Shown here: positions 5,360 to 5,581 of the stretch, one piece after another
How positions within the stretch are numbered: position 1 is the first letter of the stretch
How the letters are laid out: every line of letters begins with the position of its first letter
Source of the DNA: CAZWDO01 sp964632485 [NCBI: uncultured bacterium]
Lineage (GTDB): Bacteria > JAGOEH01
Assembly (NCBI GenBank): GCA_964632485.1
Contig: CAZWDO010000049.1
Location: 1-5,581, forward strand
Direction: 5' to 3'
Length of the DNA: 5,581 nucleotides
The notes under the pieces: model-generated
What the model saw: only the letters and a program-made list of their open reading frames with translations
What the model was told of the DNA's origin: nothing
Database searches by the model: none
Translations under genes and position numbers: made by a program

Positions 5360-5559
5360 GCAAGAGCAGATATTTTAATAAGCTTAGTAAAATCAGCAAA
5401 AAAAATGATGTGGTTTCTTTTCGTAAATCTGTTGAAAGTCTGATTGCCGATGAAAGAGCCAGGAAATATAATATTTTAGCTGACAGATTGACCGTTGCTA
5501 TAAACGCTGAAAACGGAACTACCATAATCATAGATTTTCACGGACAGAAATACCCGTAG
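5357..5559 (+). pseudogene. Frameshifted N-terminal remnant of an AAA-type ATPase
   Basis: ATG 5357 opens MARADILISLVKSAKK, but the frame then stops at TGA 5441-5443. Switching frame at the eight-A run 5398-5405 restores a sensible continuation: NDVVSFRKSVESLIADERAR and NILADRLTVAIN, running to TAG 5557-5559. The combined pattern (MARAD..LVK, FRK.VE.LIA.ERA, LADRL) resembles the first 50 or so residues of AAA-type ATPases that are often encoded beside subtilisin-like S8 peptidases. That assignment is from memory of the family and is moderate. Walker motifs, which would come later, are absent: the frame ends about 67 residues in and the last dozen residues do not look like the family. One missing A would explain the frameshift. 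Confidence 0.5.
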
Positions 5560-5581
5560 TAGAATTGTAATGCAAATTTGT

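Overview
The window looks like an accessory stretch from a free-living bacterium of the FCB (Fibrobacterota-Chlorobiota-Bacteroidota) neighbourhood, for example Ignavibacteriota, Calditrichota or a KSB1-like lineage. The main evidence is the minus-strand gene at 1401-3197. It ends in a type IX secretion sorting domain (PNPFNPTTTIKY-type) and carries a FISUMP domain, both typical of that group. Clear Shine-Dalgarno sequences and sigma70-type promoters (TTGACA, 17 bp, TATATT) argue mildly against Bacteroidota proper. This placement is an inference from protein style, not a phylogenetic result.

Layout. 1-990 (minus): the first 330 codons of an AAA-ATPase-like protein whose C-terminus lies outside the window, with a near-consensus promoter at 1029-1057. 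1058-1400: no convincing gene. 1401-3197 (minus): a secreted protein made of a signal peptide, PD40-like beta-propeller repeats, a FISUMP domain and a T9SS sorting tail. It starts at TTG and has its own promoter at 3254-3282. 3290-3403 (minus): a short GC-richer coding-like remnant. 3404-3948: gene-poor DNA with a plus-strand near-consensus promoter at 3527-3555, a 113-bp inverted-repeat structure and several palindromes. 4035-5150 (plus): a complete class II Fic AMP-transferase. 5147-5559: gene fragments, namely a 34-codon ORF overlapping the Fic stop and the frameshifted N-terminus of a second, different AAA-type ATPase.

The most notable structure is an 89-bp direct repeat (84 of 89 identical) bracketing fic: copy A at 3949-4037 and copy B at 5271-5359. 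Both copies encode the same C-terminal peptide of an unidentified gene (here gene X), the same stop codon and the same ribosome binding site. Each ends exactly on the ATG of a different downstream gene, fic in A and the ATPase remnant in B. The four differences inside the reading frame are all at third codon positions, so the repeat descends from a translated sequence. The simplest reading is that fic sits as a 1322-bp unit between duplicated ends of gene X, inserted ahead of an ATPase gene that has since decayed.

There is no evidence that the three intact genes work together. The two large minus-strand genes have their own promoters. Fic is probably transcribed from 3527-3555 or from an unseen closer promoter. 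No rRNA, tRNA, CRISPR array or intact insertion sequence was seen.
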